A stretch of DNA of 32,672 nucleotides from Oxalobacteraceae bacterium. GTDB lineage: Bacteria; Pseudomonadota; Gammaproteobacteria; Burkholderiales; Burkholderiaceae_D. Every line of letters begins with the position of its first letter. Position 1 is the stretch's first letter. The stretch covers positions 1-32,672 of the forward strand of contig CANHZI010000034.1 in the NCBI GenBank assembly GCA_947464955.1, in the 5' to 3' direction. Positions 16,825 to 25,290 of this stretch are shown in pieces. Made by a program: the position numbers and the translations under genes. The notes under the pieces are model-generated. The model was not told the origin of the DNA, did no database searches, and saw nothing but the letters and a program-made list of their open reading frames with translations.

Positions 16825-18336
16825 TTATGACGAACAACTGACAGAAATAGTTTGTGCCCAATCTGGGGGCAGTGCAGCGTAATGCTCGGCTTCAATTTGT
16901 TCCTCATATGGGTGCTGCAACACTTCGAATAACCGTTGCAGTTCGCTAAAGTCTTTTTTCTCAGCAGCGTCGATCGCCTGTTGCGCTAAGTAATTGCGCA
17001 AAACAAATTTGGGGTTGCGACTCTTCATCAAGATGTGGCGCTCTTCTTCGTTGCTTTCTTCAGCAACTAAGCGATCTTTATAACGCTCTAGCCAACGGTC
17101 GAGCCCAGCACGATCAATAAACAAGTCCCTCAGTGCTTCATTCTTCGCCCCAATTTGTTGACTATAGCGCGATAGAGCTCTGAAACTATTGGTGTAGTCA
17201 ACACCCTCAGCTGCCATTAGATTGAGAAAATCGCTGGTCAGTGCATCATCGTCTGCGTGGGACTCTTTTAAGCCAAATTTTGCGTTGATCAATTGCGCAT
17301 GTTTCTGCTCGAAACTAGGGACATAAACCGATAAGGCTTCTTGTGTGGCGTCGACATCACCAATCAAAGGTAACATCGCTTGCGCTAGGGCGTGACAGTT
17401 CCATTGTCCAATTCTTGGTTGCATGTGAAAGGCGTAACGACCTTGATTGTCGCTATGATTACAAATCTGTTGCGGTTGATAGCCATCCATAAAACCGAAA
17501 GGGCCATAGTCAAGAGTAAGTCCGAGGATAGACATATTGTCGGTATTCATGACGCCATGCATAAAGCCGACCGCTTGCCAGTGGGCGATCATTTCTGCAG
17601 TGCGCTTTACGATCTCTTTCAACATCGCCTGATAGGGATTGCTCTCGCCTTGAAGCGCCGGGAAATAGTGAATCAAGCAAAAGTCGGCTAATTGTTTGAG
17701 TTGTTCATGCTCACCGCGGTAATACCAATGTTCAAACGAGCCAAACCGAATGAAGCTGGTGGCAACCCGCGTCACGATCGCAGTCTTCTCGGGTTGCTCT
17801 CGCATCGCATATTGGTCGGAGCCAATTAAGCAGAGCGCACGCGAGGTGGGAATGCCCAATGCATTCATGGCTTCAGAGCAGAGGTACTCTCGTATTGAAG
17901 AACGCAAAACGGCTCGACCATCGCCCATGCGAGAAAATGGTGTTTGACCCGCTCCTTTTAGTTGAAGCTCAAAGCGTTCAATGACTTGAGAATTGCCGTG
18001 TTTGCATTCGAGGTCGCCAAGCAATAGAGCTCGCCCATCACCCAGTTGTCCTGCCCACACACCAAATTGGTGGCCTGAATATACCGCTGCGATGGGTTGA
18101 CTGCCGGGGGCCAAACGTTCGCCCGCGAAGACTTGCCGAAAGCTATCATCTTTGAGCAAGGTTTCGTCGAAACCAAGTTCAACAGCGAGCTGTTGATTTG
18201 TCGCGATAAGGTAAGAGGATTTGAGTGCTTGCGCTTGAACAGACGCAAAAAAATCGTTTCCCAGCGAAGCAAACTGATTGCCAAACGTAGGGAAAGCTTT
18301 AGGGAATTCTAAGAGTGTATGCGCATTAGCGGACAT
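16825..18336 (-). CDS. selO: SelO/YdiU protein adenylyltransferase (pseudokinase)
   Basis: SelO transfers AMP from ATP to Ser/Thr/Tyr of target proteins and is linked to redox homeostasis. The 503-residue protein has YSGHQFGVWAGQLGDGRA (about 86-103), LKGAGQTPFSRMGDGRAVLR (nucleotide-binding loop), MHGVMNTDNMSILG (catalytic Asn/Asp) and LDYGPFGFMD (metal-binding Asp). The C-terminus ends VSCSS, with cysteine where many eukaryotic SelO proteins carry selenocysteine. It is full length and appears intact. It lies upstream of msrB on the same strand with 69 bp between, so the two redox genes could be co-transcribed. Confidence 0.96.
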   Translation of the reverse strand: MSANAHTLLEFPKAFPTFGNQFASLGNDFFASVQAQALKSSYLIATNQQLAVELGFDETLLKDDSFRQVFAGERLAPGSQPIAAVYSGHQFGVWAGQLGDGRALLLGDLECKHGNSQVIERFELQLKGAGQTPFSRMGDGRAVLRSSIREYLCSEAMNALGIPTSRALCLIGSDQYAMREQPEKTAIVTRVATSFIRFGSFEHWYYRGEHEQLKQLADFCLIHYFPALQGESNPYQAMLKEIVKRTAEMIAHWQAVGFMHGVMNTDNMSILGLTLDYGPFGFMDGYQPQQICNHSDNQGRYAFHMQPRIGQWNCHALAQAMLPLIGDVDATQEALSVYVPSFEQKHAQLINAKFGLKESHADDDALTSDFLNLMAAEGVDYTNSFRALSRYSQQIGAKNEALRDLFIDRAGLDRWLERYKDRLVAEESNEEERHILMKSRNPKFVLRNYLAQQAIDAAEKKDFSELQRLFEVLQHPYEEQIEAEHYAALPPDWAQTISVSCSS

Positions 18337-18399
18337 AAGGGCGGCTTCACTTGAGATGTATCACGCGCCGTATTTTGACAGAGAATCCCAAAATGCGTT

Positions 18400-18443
18400 T
18401 GGCCCCGGGATTTCCTGAGTAGTTCAGGGAAATCACGGGGCCA
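18400..18443. terminator. Long hairpin between cheA and selO
   Basis: TGGCCCCG (18400-18407) pairs with CGGGGCCA (18436-18443), and inner GATTTCC/GGAAATC and TGA/TCA extend the stem with small mismatches. T-rich sequence follows only on the plus side (18444-18456). Both flanking genes are on the minus strand, so it is a terminator for cheA lacking a U-tract, or another structured element. Confidence 0.55.
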
Positions 18444-18485
18444 TTTCTTTGCTTTTCTAGGTCGATTCGCCAGATCTGATGGCGA

Positions 18486-20309
18486 TTAAGCGCTCAAACG
18501 TTCAACAACTTTACATCCATCGAGTAAGAATGAGAGGCTGATGACGAGAACTAACTCACCTTCAGCTGAGCGCGCTGTACCCGTAATACCTGGTGTTGAG
18601 ATACAAGTGAGAGGCTTAATCACCAAATCTGAGGTGCCATCAACTGAGTCGACTGAGATGATATAAGGATTGGGGGCTGCAATAACGATCCCAACTTTTT
18701 CAGTGCTCTTTTCGTAGCCAAGGACTTGCCCCAGCGAGCGAATTGGAAGAGGGCGTCCCAAATCACGGAGAACTGGCTGCCCACCAACGCTTTCAAACGA
18801 ATCAGGCAATTCGACCACGCGCTGCACTGTTGCCATCGGCAATGCCAAAGAGGCGCCAGCGCAACGAACCAGCATCGTCGGTACAATCGACAATTCGATC
18901 GGTAAGCGAATGATGAAGGTCGTCCCTTTGCCCAAATGTGAGTTGATACGGATTGCGCCACGATGGCGTTCGACCGCTGTTTTCACCACGTCCATACCTA
19001 CACCACGTCCAGAGACACTGGAAGCAACTTCTTTAGTGGAAAAACCAGGCAAGAAAACGAGTTGGAAAGCTTCATCATCGGTACGTGCTTCGTGTGAGTT
19101 GATGAGGCCTTTCGAGATCGCTTTTTCCCGAAGGCGATTGGCATCCATACCTTTGCCATCATCTGTCACTTCAATCATGACGCTGCTGGACTCTTGCCAC
19201 GCTTTGAGTAAGATTTTGGCGCGCGCTGGTTTCGTCGACAAAGCACGTTCTTCGCCAGTTTCGATACCATGATCAAGCGAATTACGGAGCATATGAACGA
19301 GCGGATCGTAGAGGCTATCGACAACCACGCGATCGACTTCAGTTTCGGCACCGGAGATCTCAAGATCGACATCTTTACCGAGATCTTTTGCGAGTTCACG
19401 AATTAATCGTGGGAATTTTTGGAACAAGCGACCTACCGGTTGCATACGGGTCGCCAAGGTGGCGCGTTGCAATTCGGTTGAGTAGCGTGAGGCACGATTT
19501 AGCGTCTCGGTTAGTGCAGACATGAGAGGTGCCGCGTCACCATCAAAGGTGAATTGGGAGAGCTTCTCAAGCAATACCGCCGCTTGGTTTGCCGCCTGTA
19601 CAGACTCACCTGCGACTTCAAGCAAAACATCGAGCTTCACCGCATCGATACGGATACTTTCCTCTTTCAGAGGCGCAGCTTGTTTGACGTCATTCGTGGC
19701 CAGCGATGTTTTGACTGCTTCTTGCTCTTGTTTTATAACTGGTGAGACTACTTCTTTTTCTGGCAAGGTGCCCGCTGGCGTGACCGCGCGGTAGTAGTCT
19801 TCCCAAGGCACGTCGCCGCTGGCAACAGGCGCTGCTGTGGCGGTGCTGCTTGGAGTCGCCGCACTTGCTGCAGGTGTTGCCGCTACCGCTGGTTTTGCCT
19901 CGGCTTTGCCTGATGCCGCGGGCTCTTTACCGTCGATCGCGTCATTCAATGCCTTCTCAAGGTGAGCTGGCATTGTCGACAATTGATCGGGCTCTGTGCC
20001 GTTGGAAAGCGCCGTCAATTGATCTGAGACGAAGCCGCTTGCTTCAAGCGCAGCTTCAATCGCGAACGGAGTTACAGGGGATTTTCCTGTGCGGAGGGCA
20101 TCGAACAGGTTTTCGGTCAGATGGCAAGCAGAAACCATTGCCGACAGATTCATAAAACCCGCGCCGCCCTTAATCGTATGGAAGGATCTGAATACCGCGT
20201 TGAGGGTATTCATATCTCCAGGGTTTCGTTGAAGCGAAAGCAAGTGCTCTTCTACGTTGATCGCCAAATCCAATGCCTCAACGACAAATTCTTTGAGCAT
20301 GTCATCCAT
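18486..20309 (-). CDS. cheA: Chemotaxis-type histidine kinase CheA
   Basis: This 607-residue kinase has an N-terminal HPt domain with phospho-accepting H44 (FRSFHTIKGGAGF). An Ala/Pro/Thr-rich linker (about 128-210) stands where a P2 domain is often found. Then come the dimerisation helices (about 220-300), the HATPase domain with N343 (N box), DDGKGMD (383-389) and GRGVGMD (434-440), and a CheW-like domain (about 470-600). CheA phosphorylates CheY in response to chemoreceptor signals. Its ATG follows the cheZ stop directly (TAAATG), so the pair is surely co-transcribed. I see no recognisable P2 module, which may affect how CheY docks. Confidence 0.95.
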   Translation of the reverse strand: MDDMLKEFVVEALDLAINVEEHLLSLQRNPGDMNTLNAVFRSFHTIKGGAGFMNLSAMVSACHLTENLFDALRTGKSPVTPFAIEAALEASGFVSDQLTALSNGTEPDQLSTMPAHLEKALNDAIDGKEPAASGKAEAKPAVAATPAASAATPSSTATAAPVASGDVPWEDYYRAVTPAGTLPEKEVVSPVIKQEQEAVKTSLATNDVKQAAPLKEESIRIDAVKLDVLLEVAGESVQAANQAAVLLEKLSQFTFDGDAAPLMSALTETLNRASRYSTELQRATLATRMQPVGRLFQKFPRLIRELAKDLGKDVDLEISGAETEVDRVVVDSLYDPLVHMLRNSLDHGIETGEERALSTKPARAKILLKAWQESSSVMIEVTDDGKGMDANRLREKAISKGLINSHEARTDDEAFQLVFLPGFSTKEVASSVSGRGVGMDVVKTAVERHRGAIRINSHLGKGTTFIIRLPIELSIVPTMLVRCAGASLALPMATVQRVVELPDSFESVGGQPVLRDLGRPLPIRSLGQVLGYEKSTEKVGIVIAAPNPYIISVDSVDGTSDLVIKPLTCISTPGITGTARSAEGELVLVISLSFLLDGCKVVERLSA

Positions 20310-21050
20310 TTAGAAGCCCAGACTATCAAGGAGGTTATCGACATCATCCTGTTCCAAAGCAGCATTTGGAACCGATGGGCCTTCCATTAACTCAATGGCT
20401 TTTTCTTTGAGTTCAGTAGGAGCGTTATCAAGCAGAATCTGTGCAAGTTCACGCTCAACCGCCTGCGTGATAACCAGCACTTTTTTGATAAGTTGGCCAG
20501 TTAAATCTTGGAAATCTTGCGCCATCATGATATCGAGCAAGCGTGCTTTCTCTGCATCGGTGGCGGCTAAAACTTTGTTGGCGAATGATTTGGAATCAGC
20601 AGAAAGTAACTTGAACTCTTCAATGCTCATTTTGCCAGCAAATAGACTTTCCCAACGTTCATCGATGTCTTTCGCCGTTTTTCCTAAAGCATCTTGTTCC
20701 GGAATGCCAACATCGGTCGCATTCAGAACCTTATTGGCTGCTTGTTCGGTCAGGCTGGCCACGTATTCCAATCGGCCTTGTGCATCTGCAATTTGTGAAG
20801 CAACATCAGACAATGAGCGGTCATAGCCTAGTTCGCGCATAGAGTCATGCATCATACGCACTAAGCCACCCAAGCGATCAAACATCGGCCTTGATGCGTC
20901 GGGTTCTTTACTGGGGTGGAGTTTGAGCGCTGAACCTTGGTCCTCTGCTGGCGCTGGTGCCGCAGCTACCGGCGCCGCAGGCGTCGAAGAAGCATGTTGG
21001 CTTGCCATCTCTTCGAATAGTGCATCTAGATCATCTGCTGAATCGGTCAT
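20310..21050 (-). CDS. cheZ: CheY-P phosphatase CheZ
   Basis: CheZ dephosphorylates CheY-P to end the chemotaxis signal. The 246-residue reading starts at the ATG at 21050, which has GGAGA about 10 bp upstream; an ATG 21 codons earlier adds an unlikely extension. Residues 20-50 are Ala/Pro-rich. A long helical hairpin follows with DFQDLTGQLIKKV, in which Asp182 and Gln186 match the catalytic Asp143 and Gln147 of E. coli. The C-terminal VDNLLDSLGF is the CheY-binding tail. It is slightly longer than the 214-residue E. coli protein. No cheY lies upstream in the window. Confidence 0.94.
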   Translation of the reverse strand: MTDSADDLDALFEEMASQHASSTPAAPVAAAPAPAEDQGSALKLHPSKEPDASRPMFDRLGGLVRMMHDSMRELGYDRSLSDVASQIADAQGRLEYVASLTEQAANKVLNATDVGIPEQDALGKTAKDIDERWESLFAGKMSIEEFKLLSADSKSFANKVLAATDAEKARLLDIMMAQDFQDLTGQLIKKVLVITQAVERELAQILLDNAPTELKEKAIELMEGPSVPNAALEQDDVDNLLDSLGF

Positions 21051-21165
21051 AATCCTTGATTCTCCATAATCGCCATAATTGTGATGCGAGTTGAGTTGTC
21101 GCGATACTCGCAAGTTTTTCGAATATCCTCGACGAGAATTTCGCCTACTTATTTCATAGCTGTTC

Positions 21166-21192
21166 TAAGCCGAAGAACAACCAAAAACTTTA
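21166..21192 (-). promoter_or_regulatory. Candidate sigma-28 (FliA) promoter for cheZ-cheA
   Basis: The minus strand reads TAAAGTTT (21185-21192), a perfect match to the -35 element of sigma-28 promoters. After 11 bp comes TCGGCTTA (21166-21173), a 4 of 8 match to GCCGATAA. The spacing is correct and the downstream genes are chemotaxis genes. The leader would be about 110 nt. The weak -10 keeps confidence moderate. Confidence 0.4.
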
Positions 21193-21237
21193 CTGACAGT
21201 AACAAGACCTGCATGTTGTAAGCATAACCCTGAGCAA

Positions 21238-21268
21238 CAAAATTTGTCACCACTTTATTCAAATTTTG
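21238..21268. repeat. AT-rich inverted repeat between the PIN gene and cheZ
   Basis: CAAAATTTG (21238-21246) and CAAATTTTG (21260-21268) are exact inverted copies with a 13-nt loop, just past the PIN gene stop codon. It could be a weak terminator for that gene. The rest of this 228-bp gap holds only the possible cheZ promoter. Confidence 0.4.
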
Positions 21269-21278
21269 GTGAAATTAA

Positions 21279-21725
21279 TTACAAACCTTGCGGATTTGCA
21301 ACTAACCGCCTTAAGAATTGTTCTGGCGTTTCGATTGCAAATAGGCCCAAAGCTTTGGTTTTTCGCGCCAGTTTGAGTAGCGCCTTATCTTTGCTGACTA
21401 AGACATCTACCTCAGCATCTCGACTATGTTCGAGGAATTTTTGATCGTCTTTGTCGGTGCAAACCGGAAGACGGATTGGTTTCGCGGAAAACTCCTCAAC
21501 TGGGATGAACTCATCAAAACTTGCTACAATCGCGCCTCGATTTAGATCGTCAACGGGCAAGTGTGGATATTGCAGCACCGCTAGCCATTCTTCGCGACAG
21601 TCGGCTCGCGTCGACGCCAACAAGCTCTTGTCCTTTAGGCCGCTCATGATGCTGATCCATCGCGGATCCCGAAAGGCGAAAAGATCGAGGCAGACATTAG
21701 TATCAAGTACTATTTTAAGGCTCAT
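21279..21725 (-). CDS. PIN-domain putative ribonuclease (toxin-like)
   Basis: This protein of about 148 residues has a PIN fold with the acidic metal-binding set: D8 in VLDTN, a glutamate pair at 45-46 (REEW), D93/D94 in TDKDDQKF, and D113 in VSKDKALL. It resembles the stand-alone 'toxin-antitoxin system toxin component, PIN family' proteins of proteobacteria, which cut RNA. I place the start at the ATG at 21725, preceded by AAAGGAAAA; a TTG start eight codons earlier is less likely. No antitoxin-like gene touches it on either side, so it may not be a classical toxin. It is divergent from yaaA. Confidence 0.82.
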   Translation of the reverse strand: MSLKIVLDTNVCLDLFAFRDPRWISIMSGLKDKSLLASTRADCREEWLAVLQYPHLPVDDLNRGAIVASFDEFIPVEEFSAKPIRLPVCTDKDDQKFLEHSRDAEVDVLVSKDKALLKLARKTKALGLFAIETPEQFLRRLVANPQGL

Positions 21726-21813
21726 GTTTTCCTTTTGTGGCTGCGTCAAAGCAGCTAAATTTGGGTTTTGTAATTAGTTTGAGGCGAGTTTTTTTATTTG
21801 ATTAAAGGTACCT

Positions 21814-22590
21814 ATGCTTTTCTTGCTTTCTCCAGCAAAAAGTCTTGATTTCGAAACGCCGCTAAAAATAAAGCTGGCAACAGAAGCCCAATTTTTGCCA
21901 GATGCGCAGATATTAGCGCGCACCGCTGCCAAGCTCAGTGTGATGCAACTGCAGGATTTGATGGATATCTCGCCAGCGCTTGCAGAACTCAATCGTGCTC
22001 GTTTTCAAGAGTGGCAGATTGAACATCCAACTGAACAGGGCGCGCGACAAGCTGTTTTCGCGTTCGATGGAGATGTCTATGCCGGTCTTGATGCTAAGAG
22101 TTTAGGCAAAACAGAAATCAATTATCTGCAAAAACACTTGCGCATTTTATCAGGCCTATATGGCTTACTGCGACCACTTGATGCGATACGACCCTATCGC
22201 TTAGAAATGGGCAGTCAATTAAAGACGGCTAAGGCAAAAAATCTATATGAATATTGGGGCGAGCGGCTTGCACTTGCGGTAAATGAGGTCAATGTAGAGC
22301 TAAAAGCGAAATTCATTGTGAATTTGGCATCAGAGGAATATTTCAAATCAGTTCCTGTAAAGCTCTTGGATGTACCCGTTATCACACCTGTGTTTGAGGA
22401 TTTTTCTAGCGGCAAATTTAAGATCGTGTCTTTTTTTGCCAAGCGGGCCCGTGGTTCCATGGTTCGCTACTGCGCCTTGAATAAAGTCAAAAATGTAAAG
22501 GCGTTAAAAGAATTTAATTTGGATGGTTATCAATATTGTCACGATAACTCAACCGAGACTCGGTGGGTATTTAGACGAAAACAAGCATAA
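21814..22590 (+). CDS. yaaA: Peroxide stress protein YaaA
   Basis: This 258-residue member of the YaaA/DUF328 family starts MLFLLSPAKSLDFETP, the conserved signature. It also has YAGLDAKSL, LRILSGLYGLLRPLD, PYRLEMG, NLASEEYF and FKIVSFFAKRARGSMVRY, all typical. In E. coli YaaA limits intracellular iron and DNA damage during hydrogen peroxide stress and has a DNA-binding fold. AAAGG 5 bp before the ATG is a good ribosome-binding site. The stop codon overlaps the A-run of the terminator for the convergent bamD gene. Confidence 0.95.
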   Translation: MLFLLSPAKSLDFETPLKIKLATEAQFLPDAQILARTAAKLSVMQLQDLMDISPALAELNRARFQEWQIEHPTEQGARQAVFAFDGDVYAGLDAKSLGKTEINYLQKHLRILSGLYGLLRPLDAIRPYRLEMGSQLKTAKAKNLYEYWGERLALAVNEVNVELKAKFIVNLASEEYFKSVPVKLLDVPVITPVFEDFSSGKFKIVSFFAKRARGSMVRYCALNKVKNVKALKEFNLDGYQYCHDNSTETRWVFRRKQA

Positions 22591-22617
22591 AAAAGCCCCA
22601 GGGTTTATCCTGGGGCT
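22589..22617 (-). terminator. Rho-independent terminator of bamD
   Basis: AGCCCCAGG (22594-22602) and CCTGGGGCT (22609-22617) form a perfect 9-bp stem with a 6-nt loop. On the minus strand the stem is followed by a run of T, so it ends bamD transcription. It overlaps the yaaA stop codon. Confidence 0.88.
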
Positions 22618-22640
22618 AGGTTACCAACAAAGCTTAAAGC

Positions 22641-23438
22641 TTAGTTCCAGAATTTCCACCAAGACTTTTTCTTATCAATATTTGCAAGTGCAGTGCTGTT
22701 GGGGAAGTTCTTGTCATAGACGCGTTTTGCGTCGTCACGTAATTCTTTCATCCCCATTGCTTCGTAGGACTTAATTAATACCACTAAGGCCTCTTCAATG
22801 GCAGGCGCATCTGGATACTCTTTAATCGCAGATTGCGCACGATTTGCGGCTGCCAGGTAAGCGTTGCGACGCAAATAATACTTGGCGACATGCAGATCGT
22901 ACTGCGCTAATGAATTGACGAGGTATTTCATGCGCAGCAGCGCATCGGGTGTGTATTTACTATTCGGATATTGCGTCACTAATTCCTTGAAGGCATCAAA
23001 GGAATCACGGGTTGCTTTAGGATCACGTTCGGTGATGTCTTGGTTAGCAATGAAGCTCAGGAAACCCATGTCATCATTGAAGTTGATCAAACCACGCAAG
23101 TAATACATGTAGTCCACGTTTGGATGGTTTGGGTGCAATTTGATAAAGCGATCAACCGCTGCCAGAGCTTGAGCCGCTTCACCCTGTTTGTAGTAAGCGT
23201 AAGCGATTTCGAGTTGGGCTTGTTGAGCATAAGTGCCGAAAGGGAAGCGAGATTCTAGCTTTTCAAACAACTGCACTGATCTTTCGTATCCACCAGCCGC
23301 CAATTCTTGCTTCGCTTCAGCGTATAATTTCTCAGCTGGCCAATTTTTACTCTCTTCGATCTTGTCACCGAAAATACCGCAGCCAGACAGTGACATTGCG
23401 AGAACGAGACCGAACAACTTTACATATTTGATTTGCAT
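22641..23438 (-). CDS. bamD: Outer-membrane assembly lipoprotein BamD
   Basis: BamD is the essential lipoprotein of the BAM complex that inserts beta-barrel proteins. From the ATG at 23438 the protein has 265 residues, with a lipoprotein signal ending LSGC (Cys20), then TPR-like helices (WPAEKLYAEAKQELAAGGYERSVQLFEKLESRFPFG, with AQLEIAYAYYKQGE next). The conserved DYMYYLRGL and FITERDP-like region (NQDITERDPKATRDSFDAFKELV) is also present. An ATG at 23456 would only lengthen the signal peptide, and longer readings run into the divergent rluD. A TATAAT on the minus strand (23472-23477) is a candidate -10. Confidence 0.95.
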   Translation of the reverse strand: MQIKYVKLFGLVLAMSLSGCGIFGDKIEESKNWPAEKLYAEAKQELAAGGYERSVQLFEKLESRFPFGTYAQQAQLEIAYAYYKQGEAAQALAAVDRFIKLHPNHPNVDYMYYLRGLINFNDDMGFLSFIANQDITERDPKATRDSFDAFKELVTQYPNSKYTPDALLRMKYLVNSLAQYDLHVAKYYLRRNAYLAAANRAQSAIKEYPDAPAIEEALVVLIKSYEAMGMKELRDDAKRVYDKNFPNSTALANIDKKKSWWKFWN

Positions 23439-23481
23439 AAACTTTTTCGTGTGCATGAGAATAATTAACGGATTATAGCCG

Positions 23482-24513
23482 ATGGCAATTAATGTGATAC
23501 CAACAGATTCAACGATTTTAACCGATAGTTTGCTGGAAAATGATGAAACCGAGTTAGAAGAGTCTGCCGAACAAGATGCGACCCCTGAAATTATCGAGCT
23601 AAAATTGCCTGCGAGCATTTGTGGTGAACGCTTGGATAAAGCGCTGTCTAAGCTGATTCCCCAATATTCACGTGGCAGAATTCAGAAGTGGATTGAAGAC
23701 GGTTTCGTGACTGTCGATGGCGAAAAATCTAAGATTAAGACCACGATGTTGGGTGACGAGCTAGTCGTTATCAAGCCGCAAGCCGCCCCTGATGAAGGCG
23801 CGTTCTCTCCAGAAGACATTCCAATCGAAATCGTGTACGAAGATGAAAGTATTCTTGTTATTAACAAACCTGCGGGCTTAGTGGTTCATCCTGCGGCCGG
23901 TAACTGGTCAGGTACTTTACTTAATGCTTTACTTTTCCATCGCCCAGCATTGGTGAACTTGCCGCGCGCAGGTATTGTCCACCGCCTTGATAAAGACACT
24001 TCAGGCTTGATGGTGGTCGCCAAGACCCTGACAGCACAAACAGAGCTCGTGCGCCAGCTTCAAGCGCGTACTGTTTCTCGCGAATACTATGCACTTGTGT
24101 GGGGTACGCCAATCACCAGTGGTACGGTTGATGCTGCAATTGCTCGACATAACCGTGATCGATTAAAAATGGCAGTGTCCTATAGTGTTTTGGCGAAGCC
24201 TGCCGTCACGCATTATCAGCGCGTTTCGACCGGAATGTTGGAGCGTTTTCCTTGTAGTTTGGTGAGTTGCAAGCTGGAAACAGGTCGTACCCATCAAATT
24301 CGTGTGCACATGCTTTCCTTGGGATTTCCTCTGGTGGGTGACACTTTATATGGCAAGCAGCATTTGGCTCGATTCTTTCATCGTCAAGCACTACAAGCCA
24401 GAAAATTAGGTCTAATTCACCCCGTCAGCGGCGATTATGTGGAGTGGAGTATTCCTTTGGAGTCTGATTTTGCTGATTTGCTGGTTCAAGCCGGCATGCA
24501 AGTTCCGCAGTAA
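23482..24513 (+). CDS. rluD: 23S rRNA pseudouridine synthase RluD
   Basis: RluD makes pseudouridines 1911, 1915 and 1917 in helix 69 of 23S rRNA. The 343-residue protein has an acidic N-terminal extension of about 35 residues and then an S4 RNA-binding domain (about 47-95, ERLDKALSKLIPQYSRGRIQKWI). The catalytic domain has HRLDKDTSGLMVVAKT with catalytic Asp170, GRTHQIRVHM and GDTLYG. The N-terminal extension is longer than in E. coli and probably unstructured. It is divergent from bamD by 43 bp and followed 9 bp later by pgeF, an arrangement common in betaproteobacteria. Confidence 0.95.
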   Translation: MAINVIPTDSTILTDSLLENDETELEESAEQDATPEIIELKLPASICGERLDKALSKLIPQYSRGRIQKWIEDGFVTVDGEKSKIKTTMLGDELVVIKPQAAPDEGAFSPEDIPIEIVYEDESILVINKPAGLVVHPAAGNWSGTLLNALLFHRPALVNLPRAGIVHRLDKDTSGLMVVAKTLTAQTELVRQLQARTVSREYYALVWGTPITSGTVDAAIARHNRDRLKMAVSYSVLAKPAVTHYQRVSTGMLERFPCSLVSCKLETGRTHQIRVHMLSLGFPLVGDTLYGKQHLARFFHRQALQARKLGLIHPVSGDYVEWSIPLESDFADLLVQAGMQVPQ

Positions 24514-24522
24514 ACCAATCAC

Positions 24523-25290
24523 ATGGGAACTAAATCAAGCGGCTCCTGGATTGTCCCAGATTGGCCAAGCAAACCTTCAAATGTGAGGGCCCTTTCCACT
24601 ACACGGTTTGGTGGATGCAGTGCCGCGCCATTTGATGATGGACAAGGCGGCTTGGGTTGGAACCTGGGTGATCATGTCGGTGATGCACCTGCCGCAGTTC
24701 AAGCCAATCGAGACTTGTTGCAGTCGATGTTGCCGACGCCTGTCACATTCTTATCACAAATTCATGGCAATATGGCAGTTGAAGCCACACAGCTTTTTGT
24801 GTCCTGTGAGGCTGATGCGGTGTATAGCACCAAGGCATTAGAGGTCTGTGCGGTGATGACTGCGGATTGTTTACCTGTCTTATTTGCGTCAGCCGATGGT
24901 AACTATGTTGGTGCAGCGCATGCAGGTTGGCGAGGACTTGCTGATGGTGTGCTTACCAATACTGTTGAGATTATGGGTAAAGAAGGTGCACGAGGTATTA
25001 CAGCATGGATGGGGCCAGCGATTGGTCCAGACCATTTCGAAGTCGGTGAGGAGTTGATTGCTGTCTTTGAAAAAAGTTTAGGGTCAGTGCAGGAATGCTT
25101 CAAACCGACAGCTGTCAAAGAAAAGTATTTCGCCAATCTCTATGCACTGGCTCGTAAAAATTTAGCTCAATGCGGAGTTGAGCAGGTGTATGGCGGAAAC
25201 TATTGCACTTATAACGACCCGGCTCGGTTCTATTCCTACCGTCGTGATAAGAGGACTGGCAGAATGGCTACTCTGATTTGGCGTGAGTAG
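24523..25290 (+). CDS. pgeF: PgeF/YfiH-type peptidoglycan editing factor
   Basis: This 255-residue protein belongs to the DUF152/laccase-domain (YfiH) family. The conserved metal or catalytic residues are H81 (SQIHG), C116 (TADCLP) and H133 (AAHAGWRGL), and the C-terminus has NYCTYNDPARFYSYRRD. E. coli PgeF prevents misincorporation of L-serine into peptidoglycan precursors; related proteins act as purine nucleoside phosphorylases. It lies 9 bp after rluD with no clear ribosome-binding site, so coupled translation is likely. Its last 23 bp overlap the antisense small membrane gene. Confidence 0.93.
   Translation: MGTKSSGSWIVPDWPSKPSNVRALSTTRFGGCSAAPFDDGQGGLGWNLGDHVGDAPAAVQANRDLLQSMLPTPVTFLSQIHGNMAVEATQLFVSCEADAVYSTKALEVCAVMTADCLPVLFASADGNYVGAAHAGWRGLADGVLTNTVEIMGKEGARGITAWMGPAIGPDHFEVGEELIAVFEKSLGSVQECFKPTAVKEKYFANLYALARKNLAQCGVEQVYGGNYCTYNDPARFYSYRRDKRTGRMATLIWRE

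Noticed and set aside
16825-16839. Selenocysteine codon at the SelO C-terminus
   Set aside because: The equivalent position is a plain cysteine codon and the stop lies after the final serines, so there is no sign of recoding.
23439-23618. N-terminal extension of BamD by up to 60 residues
   Set aside because: It would place a lipoprotein signal peptide internally and overlap the divergent rluD gene.
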